DNA from: Parelaphostrongylus tenuis
Lineage: Eukaryota; Nematoda; Chromadorea; Rhabditida; Metastrongylidae
DNA: 64,000 bases
Reading direction: 5' to 3'
Assembly (NCBI GenBank): GCA_019055375.1
Contig: JAHQIW010004725.1
Coordinates: forward strand, 1-64,000
The stretch's first letter is position 1. Each line of letters starts with the position of its first letter. The notes under the pieces were generated by a model. The model ran no database searches, was not told the DNA's origin, and saw nothing but the letters and a program-made list of their open reading frames with translations. Shown here in pieces: positions 1 to 9,963 of this stretch. A program made the position numbers and the translations under genes.

Positions 1-126
1 AGGGTGGCACGGAATTCCTGGAAGGTTTTCCTTCTCGCCCGGTGTCTTCTTTCAATATTTAGGTGCACTGAGCTTCATACGCAATTCGACGTGGAGTTTG
101 TGTAATGATTACATATCGTTTTTCAG

Positions 127-184
127 AATCCTCCGACACCTGTTGTAGTAGAACAAAACCGGCATCAACGACCATCTAGTCATG
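127..184 (+). CDS. Possible internal exon of an unknown gene
   Basis: A TTTTTCAG acceptor and a GTAAGT donor bracket 58 nt open in one frame only (NPPTPVVVEQ... ending SSHG in phase 1). The Pro/His/Arg-rich peptide has no recognised domain. Its phase would fit the coding-like start at 7853, but that would need a 7.7 kb intron. Function is unknown. Confidence 0.3.
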
Positions 185-692
185 GTAAGTAAATTCGAAC
201 TGAATTGTTTCTTCGAGCATCCATGTTCCATTCATTGTAGTCGTTTGCGATAGATTAATCGTTCTAGCTGGATTACTTGACATAATCTTATCTCATTTCG
301 CAAGTGAACCTGGTACTTACTTGCATCCGCAAATTTAGTCGTGAAAGTTCCCTTGCACATTAGTTGGAAATGAGTAAAAGGTTGAAAACTCAATAAATAG
401 TTATTATGGATAAAGAACGCCATATGTTGCCCACGGGGAGAAGATAGCTAGAGCTAGAGTTAGCTTCCTTACTTATCTGATGGGTAGAAGTAACTGAAAT
501 TTAATAATAACATTTTTAATTCAGCAGCTTAACTAACTTCTTGAGTGCGCGCCATCTAATCTGCTTATCCAGATCGCAGTGGCCTAATGTTGTTGCACGG
601 TCCTATCATATTCACACTAACTTTCCCTTCATCATATTGCCTTAGCAAAAAAAAAGAACCATCTTCCATCTTGCCTCATGAACCCAGAAGCA

Positions 693-1240
693 ACCCTCAA
701 AGCGGTTTACTTTCCGATTTACCATCTATATATTGAATTTCATCTGATCTGAGTATGAAAGTATATGCGTAAATAGACTTCATGTCAAAATTTGACTCTT
801 GTAGACTGTGAAAGGTCACGCCACTGAAACGTCCATGGCCACTGAGCAGTCTCGTGTCAGCTCATTAAGCAGAAACAGGTGCTGATTACCAATGAGTCGC
901 TAATCTACATTGTCACGTGAAATTCCCCACCGGTTCACATAATTCCGGCTCCTTTAAATGCATTATAACAAATAGGATTTATGTCCCTATTCAGTCAACT
1001 TACTATTTATTGGTTCAGTATACTGCGGACGCGAATGTGCCCCTTCCAATCCGGAGAACGACGTCGCTCTCCAGGAACAATCCCCACGGAGCAGCCGCTG
1101 ATCCATAAGTGAGGTCTCATTCATTTTATGTCCTTTTTATATATATTTATCTTCATGCTTCTTCTCGTGATCCCTTGTTTTTTATTTCTTTGTAAGGCAA
1201 ACATGAGGTTTTCATAATCAGTTTATTCCGACAGCTACTC
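693..1240 (+). repeat. Truncated copy A of the kinase-unit repeat
   Basis: Matches the first part of the two larger copies at 54.85 kb and 61.96 kb: CAACCCTCAAAGCGGTTTAC, then the block around CACCGGTTCACATAATTCCGG, then the YTA.xANVPLP coding-like stretch at about 1019-1050. Homology fades around TTATTCCGACAGCT. The coding-like stretch is frame-damaged relative to copy B. The downstream part with the kinase-like exons is absent here. Confidence 0.75.
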
Positions 1241-1249
1241 TCTACTTGC

Positions 1250-4200
1250 TCATTTAGACGTGGTCATTCAGAGTGGTTTTAACAAACTTTCCACTCTGTG
1301 ACGATGTTATTTCAATAATATTAGTGTTTCAGGATGGGAAGGACGTCAGATCTTTTGGCAATACATGTAGGAGATTCAGATTAGTTTTAGTTGTCGATCT
1401 GCTAGACTCGAAAATCCAGTAATGTGCATTGGGTTACACTGTATACCTTTGGTTCAACCAACAGGAAAACCACGAAAAAAGGCAGTTATTTTAGATACGA
1501 AAACAGAAAGAAGGTGAGGATGGTTTCAACTCAGAATAGTGCTCTAGCCAAACAATATTGGAATTATATTAATCAAGGAACTTCAAGAAATAAAAGATGA
1601 ACCCACCATGGCAGATTAGCTATATTATGAAACAATGTACTGACTCTAGCACGGAGGCTGAATATATTCAGAATATTCAATTTGATCGAACCTCGACTTT
1701 ACTCTCTAAACGTCTAGGAAAACTGATTTCATATGAAAGTCTATATGAAAAAAGGTATGCAACGACAAGAAAGGGCGGAAAATTAATATAGAGCCGGCTA
1801 AAAATACAACTTCCATCAGTTACTGATACAGTTTGAAGGTTCAAATAGTATATCAGATTTATACACGAAATCCTCACTCGACTGTTAAAAATTCATACAC
1901 CAGTGATAAATGAATAGTTAAACATTGAGTGGTCTGTGCTAATTCGCTGTAGTTACATGCGTTTTGCAGGCATAGGTCAAGCAAATCTTATGCTACAAAT
2001 CATGAAAAAGTGATGAATCTGGTGATTCAGACAAAATCAGTGCCGAAGCCAAGAAGAATATAATTAACACAACTGAAGCACCTTTTTTGTTATTCGAGTA
2101 TTAAAAGTGCTACATGTATCTGACTGTATGTTAATATCACATTATTTTCAATGTACTTTGTTTATTTTTTATCACTTTCAATCAACAACTGCTGTATAAG
2201 GGAGCATTTTCAAGTGAATCTCTCGAACGCTTCTCCCCCGAAGAAGATTTGATTCAAATGACAACAGCGAGGACGAAGAGTACAACAAAGGTGAACCACT
2301 TTGGACAGTCGTCTCTAATCATTGGCTCCGAAGAAGGCGAAGACATCAAAACGTTTGCTAAATAAATTCTCATAGCAGCTTTGTGTCTATCACGCAAGAG
2401 ACTTATCTATTGATCATGCGGTCCGAAGATAGTCGGCTTTTCAAAGTAATAAAACTTGTCAGCGAAAATTGTGCTTTAAATAAAACTGTTTCTCACCGAA
2501 TACATTTGAAAAAATTCACGTCGACATTCAATGAAATGACACAGATAATTAACACTCTCATTGCGAGTGAAGTGATGCCTATTCTTAGAGTTGGAAAATT
2601 GCGCTCGCCATCGAGCTCGCAATTCACCATTTAAATATTTATTCATGCTATGGATGAATACACAAGGTTTAGTAAAGAAGCTTTATCCGGCGATCCATGG
2701 CATGTCAACGACTGTTCTTCTTTCTTCTTCAAACAAAGCGAGGTCATTACGAGAAGTCAGCGCTGAATTATCAAAACTCACCAAAACCACTTCATGTATG
2801 GTCCACCTTTCAGACATCAAAGCACTCAGTATGTGATGTTGATGTTGTTCTTTCAGATTTAAATGCGCTGCTTTTAATTAAGATATATGCTTTTGTGCTT
2901 TTTTCTTTACCTACACGCAATTTGACACATTTCGAACACCGTGCGTCAACATTTGTCCCACATGTTTACCTCCTAACTAGCACGTGCCTCACACGCCGGA
3001 ACTCGCCTTTTTTCAAAAGTTAGTCCGTTCGCGACGGCAATAGAATTAGCTGCGCGCGAGATTGACGTTGTTTAATCAACGTTTTTATCTCGGTCTTATA
3101 AAAATTCCTGGGTTTTTCATTTTACTTTGGTAGAGAACGGCTTACCCTACACGCTTATACACCTTAAAACATATATAGCGCTGCAGTATGAATAAAAACG
3201 TTAGTTCACTAGGCAATCATATTATTTTTCCAACACATAGTCAACTATTGTTAGGTGTACTAAAGAGATCACGACACTAATGTCAAAGTTGTGATGTTTT
3301 CTATTATAAACGATACCAGCAAGTCATCAGTGTGGCTAAAGATTAGGAACAATGAAAAGATGTTGCTCGGTTAATTGCTTTGAAGACGATTGCCTGTGCC
3401 TCCCTCAAGTTTCAAGCTCTCAGAATAACTTCATTGTGACCAAGTGCAGATGGTTGTGGCCGTCAACCAACAAGCCACGGACTTGACAAGCACATCTGCT
3501 TCCCTACGGGTGCAATCCTCCGCTGTCACCACTTCGATACACAAGGAATGTTGATCTCTGCGAGTTTTTTTGTTCATATGTGCGATAAGGAGTCGATTAC
3601 TTTTCCATCACAGAAGAGAGCTGTGTAAAAAGCCACAGGCTTTATGAATTGTACTAGAAAGTAATGCATACTTTTCATTTGTTCAATATTGTCGCCTCGA
3701 ACTCACTGTCATCATAGATGCGCCTTCCCATGTGGTCTACTACAGGAATTTCGAGCTGACTGACCTCCTTATGTCCCTAAAAGGTGAAACTTTCTGAACT
3801 TCACACAATATGGTGGTTTATTCTGCCCAGTCACATCAAGAGGAGGGATAATCACAAAGTGGTCAAGAATGTATTGTTGATCAGATTCAAGGCTCCATTC
3901 TTTAATGACGATGGGCGCTGTTCAAACAAACCTGAGGTTTAAATGCAAGAAATTAATCGACTTCTAAGGACTATACATGCCTGAAACTTGTGAGTTTCTT
4001 GTTAAAAAAAAGATGTCTATGGCTATAAGAAGGATGATGCCTAAAAAAAGACGGTTTCACTCTCATAAGCGACAAAAATTCGCACTAAGAGTTGCAGATT
4101 TATTCATTTATGCAGAATTGTCGTTGTAACGGAGAAGTGCTCCCATCAACTGAACTCTACTTCATAACAACTATCGGATCCCGCTGTAAAGTTCGAACAA

Positions 4201-4780
4201 CGGACGGATTGCAGAATGCGTTTTTCTCATGGAAACTCAATATTGTGACACTCGGTCTTTTTAATAAGAATATTTTCATGAAAATCCCCTTACTGGCACT
4301 CTGTATTTCTGTAGCGATGAACTGTTTTTAACACACAAATAACTTGTAAGTTTCAATAATCCCAATGCCAAACTCGAGCGACGGGCTAACCACTTAGAGT
4401 ATGAATCGTAACCTTCTTTTCATTCTTGCGGCGTTCTATAAAACTTTCCATATAACCAACTGAAGTTCCAAAATTGTCGAGAATTGATCTATTGAATGAC
4501 TACCAGAGCTGTCGCGAATAGCTATCCACCGACGCTACCAGAGCAAATAAAGCAAACTGAGAGTGAAACATGATCTTCTTTACGCTACGTCGCATTGAGA
4601 AGGACTTTCTAGTAAACTAATACACTAAAAAGCAGTAAAAACAATGAGCAATACTGGATCAGTATAAGTACAATGGCTGTCAGCATAATAACTGGATTTA
4701 TAGAGCAATATTGCTTACCCGATCAAGCTTGTTAAAGGTTGGTGGCTGATACTTATGACAGAGATATTAAAGAGTGAGCA
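1250..4780. other. Gene-poor stretch
   Basis: Apart from the weak segment at 2214-2291, I see no exon with good splice sites and a coding-like translation, no recognised transposon and no RNA gene. The many short open frames (up to 108 codons at 2697-3023) look like chance frames in AT-rich DNA. Confidence 0.5.
2214..2291 (+). other. Weak exon-like segment
   Basis: Between TTTTCAAG and GGTGAACC the sequence is open as ESLERFSPEEDLIQM followed by a Thr/Arg/Lys-rich stretch. Composition is more coding-like than the AT-rich flanks, but the phase does not match the exon-like piece at 127-184 and no homologue is recognised. It may be a relic exon. Confidence 0.15.
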
Positions 4781-4791
4781 GTGAGTAAACG

Positions 4792-4865
4792 GTGGCCTAG
4801 GTGGTGTAGCGGTAGCACGCGCTTTCGGTATGGGTGAAGCTCTTGAGTTTATTCGAAATCTAACA
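4792..4865 (+). repeat. tRNA-derived element (partial)
   Basis: Reads GGTGGTGTAGCGGTAGCACG (A-box-like) followed by a GAGTTTATTCGAAAT B-box-like region. The stems are too degenerate for a functional tRNA. A related element lies in reverse at 57040-57130. Confidence 0.5.
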
Positions 4866-5654
4866 CACTATTGGAATTGCAGGGATCTAGGCTTTTGGAT
4901 ATTTACTATGAATTTGAGAAAAAAATGCTGTCCAGAGAGCTTTGAACAATCGCGTACTAGCACAGATACACGCCGGCCTGAATGGGTTAATATTTCTCAA
5001 GAAACTGAATTTTTTTCTGAATTTTCGCTAATATATTCGATTCTCAATGAATATGACATAAATTGAAATCACATGCAAAAAATGATGAAAATACTGGTTA
5101 CTAACAAGGAACATGCACGTCAATGCCATCCAAAATACACAAAATAGAATGGGCACTTTCTTACAACGAGACACGGTAGCAATACGTAGGGCCCATGGGC
5201 TGGCTTACACAGCGTTTGTAAAGTGCCGCTTCAATCCCCCAGTAGCACAGATTTCATTCTAGTTGTTCCCATGTTTTAAATCCCTTTCGATTCTCTGTAT
5301 AAATTATGGTTACTGGTACAAATATGTGAAAGAGCCATCTTAAGTTGTGCTTTAGACAAATTTAAAAACTCGAGATGAAGTTGCCGAAGTTGAATACACT
5401 AGTAGTAAGTCATTATTCTTATGGTGGTACACAGCGGCACCTTCAGGTGCTTCTATGATAGAGATGTGACCGCGTTTACGATAATACGACGACCATTCTC
5501 CTGAACAACCTTATTAGCTGTGATTTCAACGACCTGAAATATCGTTAGGTTGGAATTTTAGTTTGCTAGTAGCAAGAATTCTTCATATTTCATCGCTTTT
5601 TAGCAGTCGTGTGTTGCTACAAGTACATCCAATGATGTTGACTGATGTACAAAA

Positions 5655-5735
5655 CTTTGACGTCAGGTGGGACTCAAACCCGCATTCCTCCATACCTGGG
5701 TGCTTGTGCTCTGACCCCTCGTAATACTGACACCT
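5655..5735 (-). repeat. tRNA-derived element, 'TTTTGACGTCAGG' family
   Basis: On the - strand it contains GCGGGTTTGAGTCCCACCTG, a B-box-like T-arm followed by ACGTCAAAGTTTTG. The same tail recurs at 13760-13790, and in altered form at 9265-9290 and 15400-15420, so this is a dispersed tRNA-derived family rather than a tRNA gene. Confidence 0.55.
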
Positions 5736-5994
5736 GTTTTGTGGCCACTCCTCTCCAAGCTACAACGCATCATTCTGTCAGCAAGAGAGCTTATCGATTT
5801 TACTCCAAATGTACGCCCTGCTTTTCTTGATTTCCCATTTTTTTCTTTATTTTCATTTTACACGATACGTCATCACATTTTTCTACCATGCCAATCACAA
5901 CACTGCTAGCAGTCGTTCGTCTCCTCACATTCATTCTCTACAAAACTACTTTTTGTCAGTGACATGATGCTAAAATCACCATCTAAGCAGATTC

Positions 5995-6092
5995 ACTGGT
6001 AGGCAAGAATTCGAACTCGTCCGAGTTTTGAACTCGCGTTTCACCGAGGGGCGTGGTGCCACTACACCACCAAGACCACCGCTTCGCTTTCA
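5995..6092 (-). repeat. tRNA-derived element
   Basis: The - strand reads GGTGGTGTAGTGGCACCACG then GACGAGTTCGAATTC, a tRNA-like A box and B box. It resembles the elements at 4792 and 57040. The anticodon arm is not tRNA-like. Confidence 0.5.
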
Positions 6093-6199
6093 TTCTTCGT
6101 CATGAGCTACCCGGTATGGCAAACCACTCAGTCACATTTCCCGTCGACATCCTAGCGGAGTTTTTTTCCTTCTAACTTTTCAGATTAGCATCCTATGAG

Positions 6200-6405
6200 G
6201 TGATTGATAGCTATTATGGCTTTTCGATGACTCGCAGTGGCCTACCGATGATCAAGTCAGCTCTGGTATCCCGACAAGCTGGTGTCGATCCGCCACTTCG
6301 GAGAGCTGGAGCGCTTGGTGAGCTTTCAACGCGTGATCGAACCAGAGATTCGTCGACTACGTGTTTGTCGCAGAGCATCTCCAACCACTGAGCCACACAC
6401 TTTCT
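6200..6405 (-). repeat. tRNA-derived SINE, - strand copy
   Basis: Starts (on -) with GTGTGTGGCTCAGTGGTTGG and a CTGGTTCGATCACG B box, then continues into a body ending GCGAGTCATCGAAAAG and a CAATCACCTCA block. The body is shared with the + strand SINE at 6588-6893, so both belong to one family. Confidence 0.75.
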
Positions 6406-6587
6406 TCAGTCTCTACACTACCAATCGATAGTAGTTTCTATGCTTTAGCTAATTCCCACCTTGAGATCTATGTGAAAAGTAATCGTTGAAGCCGAACTAA
6501 CTTTTCGTCTTAATCTCGACTTTACTTAACTGCTTGTTAGCGGAGACATGATGTTATAAGACATGCTTTTGGAAATATTGAAGAGCG

Positions 6588-6893
6588 CATGTGGCGCAGT
6601 GGTTACAGGTGCTCTGCGTTGCACATAAGGTGAATGGTTCGATCTCGTCTTCATGGTTTACCAAGCCATCTATTCCTCCTGGGTCGGTGAATTGGTACCA
6701 GACTGGTCTCAGATTTGTCTGGGAGGATAAACAGCACTGACTGACTCGATACCGCTGGAGGCCAACGCGAGTCATTGTGAAGGCCACATATGCATCCAAT
6801 CACCTCAAATGATGCTACAAATGGAGTCCAATGCATGGCGCATCCCTCAGGAATTGATCAACCACGTGAGCTTTATCCTTTGTTTCGATAACT
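6588..6893 (+). repeat. tRNA-derived SINE, full-length reference copy
   Basis: About 305 bp. The tRNA-like head is GTGGCGCAGTGGTTACAGG followed by ATGGTTCGATCTCG. The body includes CCAAGCCATC, GTCTGGGAGGATAA and GCGAGTCATTGTGAAGG, and the end is GAGCTTTATCCTTTG. The same order is found at 17002-17258, 18470-18752 and 40081-40380, all + strand, showing a family dispersed by retroposition. Confidence 0.85.
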
Positions 6894-6898
6894 TTAGA

Positions 6899-6978
6899 TC
6901 CCAGACGGGAGTCGAACCCGACTCTCATCCATACCAAGAGCGCTAGCTTACCATTACACACCACGGATATCGTGACTC
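6899..6978 (-). repeat. tRNA-like element abutting the SINE
   Basis: On the - strand: TCCGTGGTGTGTAATGGTAA, a GGTATGGATGAGAG anticodon-side stretch, then GTCGGGTTCGACTCCCGTCT. This is the best tRNA-like T-arm in the window, but acceptor pairing is imperfect and the D-arm has an extra base. It could be a decayed tRNA gene or a tRNA-derived repeat. Confidence 0.5.
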
Positions 6979-7084
6979 CGCCATCACTTTCTCTTTAAAC
7001 TTAAACTGTGAGTTCGTCTTCAATACGTCACTGCTCTTCATCCTTCCATACAAGCAAGGCACCAATTTGCCAACCTCTCAGGGA

Positions 7085-7182
7085 GGAAAGGCTAGGTGGA
7101 CTATGAGTGCGACACCGAACCATCGACATCGTGTGCCACACAGCGCACCTCTAACCACTGCACCGCATGCTCCCGTAGCTTT
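7085..7182 (-). repeat. tRNA-derived SINE head
   Basis: The - strand gives GCGGTGCAGTGGTTAGAGGT and GATGGTTCGGTGTCGC, matching the head of the 6588 SINE. The remainder of the SINE body is not recognisable here. Confidence 0.55.
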
Positions 7183-7299
7183 ATCTTATTGGCTAGCGAT
7201 ATCGTATTTTAGTTTTCGGCTCATCATGCTTTAATCCTCTATTCGATTATCTCTTTATCTCATGTCGATCAATCGCTTATCGGTGGAAGGCTTGATTAA

Positions 7300-7400
7300 A
7301 CTGCCTTGAACACGGAATCGAACCATCGACTGTCGATTGGTTAATCACGTAGGGTCGCCGCGCGTCTCTAACCACTTCGCCATATGCGCCGCTTTTCTTT
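7300..7400 (-). repeat. tRNA-derived SINE head
   Basis: The - strand gives CATATGGCGAAGTGGTTAGA and GATGGTTCGATTCCGTG. Another head-only copy, about 200 bp from the previous one in the same orientation. Confidence 0.55.
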
Positions 7401-7800
7401 AGTGGAGGTCTCACATGGGGACGATCAAATTAACAGTCGTCTCCTGTCTGGAATTCAGTTGTTCTCCATATCACTCAGATTATTTGGATTCTATCTATGT
7501 TAATACTCATTACAATTACAATTCGTGCTTATGTTATCTATTTTCTATATATTAGCTTATCTATTTGTTCTCATGAGTTTATATCTATATTCATACATTT
7601 TTTAGCTGATTGACATTTAAGCTTATATTTATGTTCATTTACATATTTGTAAGCAGTTTTCTTATCGTTCTATTTGCTGTATTACCGTGCGTTTTTCTAT
7701 TCTCTACTCCAAAAAAGGCGTTCGCAAGAAGTTTAGCGGATGTTTTCGTTATTTTTTATTATTTTCCATGCATTTGAGGTTTTATCTTCACCAAAGCTTG
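7401..7800. other. AT-rich spacer
   Basis: T-rich sequence with many short ATTTAT/ATATT words. No exon, RNA gene or recognised repeat is visible. Confidence 0.45.
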
Positions 7801-7852
7801 GAGCAGATTGTTGTGGTTATTTCAATATAAAACACTCATATATTTATTCCAG

Positions 7853-8340
7853 GGCGAAGACGTCCTGAGAGCAAAGAAAAACGAGTGGTGTTGGTGGACG
7901 AGAACGCCATCGAACGGGTTCCTCGGTATTTGTTTTGGCAGCCAACGACTACTCTTCTAGCGACAACAATCGTTTTCGCTCTACGGACAATTCCATCCTC
8001 AAACAAATGTCCAAATGTCGTAGATCAAAATGATCACAAGAAGATGCTCTTGATCATGGTAAAGATCAAAACATGACGAATTCATTTGAAATAGTCGAGA
8101 AAACGAGATGTGCGCGAACAATCTCTTTTCGGATCCAATACTGACGTCGGTTCGATTCGCCGTTCTAGCCTCGTTTTTCAGTGTCGTCTCGACACTTCTC
8201 TTCGTCCTCTGCCCTATCGATGCTATCAGTGCTGTCCAATGGGAACATTCCTGTGTCGGTCCACGTGTCTATTACACCGCCGCCGCCACCCCGACACTCT
8301 TCCCATCATCTCGACAAATCGCCAGCGTGACGTGCTAATT
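7853..8340 (+). pseudogene. Frame-broken coding-like segment (unknown protein tail)
   Basis: After a TTATTCCAG acceptor the translation looks like one low-complexity protein tail spread over all three frames: RRRPESKEKRVVLVDENAIE, then NDYSSSDNNRFRSTDNS, a TGA, SQEDALDHGKDQNMTNSFE, then REQSLFGSNTDVGSIRRSS, then SSRHFSSSSALSMLSVLSNG, ending in a PPPPP-containing stretch and a stop. Each piece is Ser/Arg/Asn-rich and better than chance, but at least three frame changes and one stop interrupt it, so it reads as a decayed or error-containing exon. The part around 7860-8060 has diverged echoes at 15475-15740 and 34490-34600. Function is not recognised. Confidence 0.4.
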
Positions 8341-8669
8341 GCTGATGAGGTGACCGACCAGTGAGGGACACGGCGGTTGTTCTTCATTTCCTTTTCTCTC
8401 TTTCTTCTCTTTTTTCTCATTCATCTCGCTTATCGATTTTTTGAGATCAAAGTTACGAGTTTAATTTCTTTTCAAACCCTTGTGAAATTCGTTTGACACA
8501 TTGTCAAGTGGAATGGTGTAGAAAGCAGCCTGCATCGTTGTCATCGATGTTCGATTTCTTCGATTGCTCCATTCCTTCTCATCTTTTCACTCTCTAATTT
8601 CTCATCGTTCCAGAGGGTATACTGGTTAGTATTCACGCTCACATCAGTGACGATGGATTCTGTTTCCAT

Positions 8670-8685
8670 GGGGGGGGGGGGGGGG
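8670..8685 (+). repeat. Poly-G tract (16 G)
   Basis: An uninterrupted run of sixteen G within a pyrimidine/GGA-rich stretch (CCTCCTCCTCCTCTTCCTC follows at 8737-8769). Such runs are rare in this AT-rich DNA; the exact length may be unreliable. Confidence 0.9.
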
Positions 8686-8889
8686 TAGCCCGGATGAGAT
8701 ATGACACTGGGAAATCCTCGCCCAGACCCTTCCCCCCTCCCTTCCTCCTCCTCCTCTTCCTCTTCCTCAAAACAGGAAGCATTCTGCTGACCTCCTCATC
8801 ACCAACACAGTAGTTTGTGCGTGGGTGGATGATCCGTACTTTGTAAACAAGAATGGTTCGCGACACACACAGAATGTTGAGTGATATCG

Positions 8890-8995
8890 GAAGTTTTAAC
8901 CTCAACCTGGAGTTGAACCCGCGTTTGACTCTTTTCGGGGGCCTGTGTTGACCGCTGCTCTGCCGCCGGCCTGTTATACTATGATTTTCGCAACA
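8890..8995 (-). repeat. tRNA-derived element, 'TTTTGACGTCAGG'-like family
   Basis: The - strand contains GGCAGAGCAGCGGTCAACAC and GCGGGTTCAACTCCAGG then TTAAAACTTCC, aligning with the head-plus-tail order of the family seen at 13695-13805. Confidence 0.5.
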
Positions 8996-9204
8996 CAAGG
9001 CATCGATCTGGTAACCAACCACCAGCGGTTAAGCCTGTCAAACACATATCCGCATGGAATCCACTTAGCTGAGAGTTATTGGATCTATGTAATCGACAAG
9101 GATTCTTTTCCTTCAGCCTTTTCAGCGGTGGTCTGATGTGACAACTTGGTATCAAATATTGGTGAGTGATCCTATCGCAGAAAGAGTGATAGCAGAGCAG
9201 GAGC

Positions 9205-9300
9205 CGCGGCAATGCAGTGGCTAGAACGCGCCTTTGGAAAGGGTGTGACCCGCGTTCTATTCTCGCTGGAGGTTTAAAGTTTTGCATATCACTTAATATT
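9205..9300 (+). repeat. tRNA-derived element, 'TTTTGACGTCAGG' family
   Basis: Reads GGCAATGCAGTGGCTAGAAC, GGAAAGGGTGTGACCC, a decayed B box, then TTTAAAGTTTTGCATATCAC. Order and spacing match the copy at 13695. Confidence 0.55.
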
Positions 9301-9337
9301 ATTGGGCATTTAATTATGAGATCATATCACTGCTTTA

Positions 9338-9560
9338 ACTTTCGGGACCGTGGACGTGCGGCCTCTTCATCTCTAACTGGCAACTCTGAATGGTCTGCTC
9401 GACCTCCTCTGCAGCTCTATCCCCCAGCGTGCCATTTTACGTACCAACTTGGGATTGTTAGACGCAGCGCGCTGGGGTTAGGGATGCAGGAGTGGTGGAG
9501 TAGACCGTCCAGAGTTGCCAGTTAGAAATGCGGAGGCCGTGCGCCAACGGTCACAAAAGA
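9338..9560. mobile_element. Palindromic MITE, copy 1 (upstream of aco-1)
   Basis: Terminal inverted arms: TTTCGGGACCGTGG...GGCCTCTTCATCTCTAACTGGCAACTCTGAA on the left mirror CCGTCCAGAGTTGCCAGTTAGAAATGCGGAGGCCGTG...CGGTCACAAAAG on the right, with a short CAGCGTG/CGCGCTG core. No coding capacity. It ends about 400 bp before the aco-1 ATG. Confidence 0.8.
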
Positions 9561-9944
9561 TTTAAGAAGCCGTAAAATAAAAATTCGAGCCATAACACAT
9601 TTTTTCAAACGAGTCCTTTTCTTATTTGGGATCAGTCATGTGTTGAAGGTAGGTTAGCCTAGACTTTCTTCCTTTCACCAACCACGGTGGTGGAGAAGAA
9701 ATCACTTAGAGTCTAAGAGCTATCGAGCATTATGTCTGTTTCTTAGAAGAAACAGTCTAGGGAAAAAATGTACTTTGGTCGCACTCTATAGGGAAAGTCT
9801 CGCCTAGTTGTCGATAGTGACTCCGACAATCGCCGTACGTTTCTTATCGGCATTTTCCTGGCCGATCGTCTAAGGTGGCGGTGGTGACCTTCGGCAAAGT
9901 CTCTCACTCGCAATTTGTCGTTGTCATTTTTCGTTCGCCATCAG

Positions 9945-9963
9945 GACTTAATCTCCCTACACA
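9945..9963 (+). promoter_or_regulatory. Probable 5' UTR and trans-splice acceptor of aco-1
   Basis: A T-rich stretch ending in CGCCATCAG (AG at 9943-9944) precedes the aco-1 ATG by 19 nt. This is the usual spacing for a spliced-leader acceptor in clade V nematodes. The outron would lie between the MITE ending near 9560 and 9944. The site is inferred; a conventional start with a longer leader is possible. Confidence 0.4.

Noticed and set aside
8639..9022. 127-codon open frame on the - strand
   Set aside because: It runs through the poly-G tract, a CCT-rich simple repeat and a tRNA-derived element; composition explains the open frame.
4792..9300. Functional tRNA genes
   Set aside because: A and B boxes are visible, but acceptor and anticodon stems do not pair properly and several copies carry SINE bodies, so they are treated as tRNA-derived repeats.
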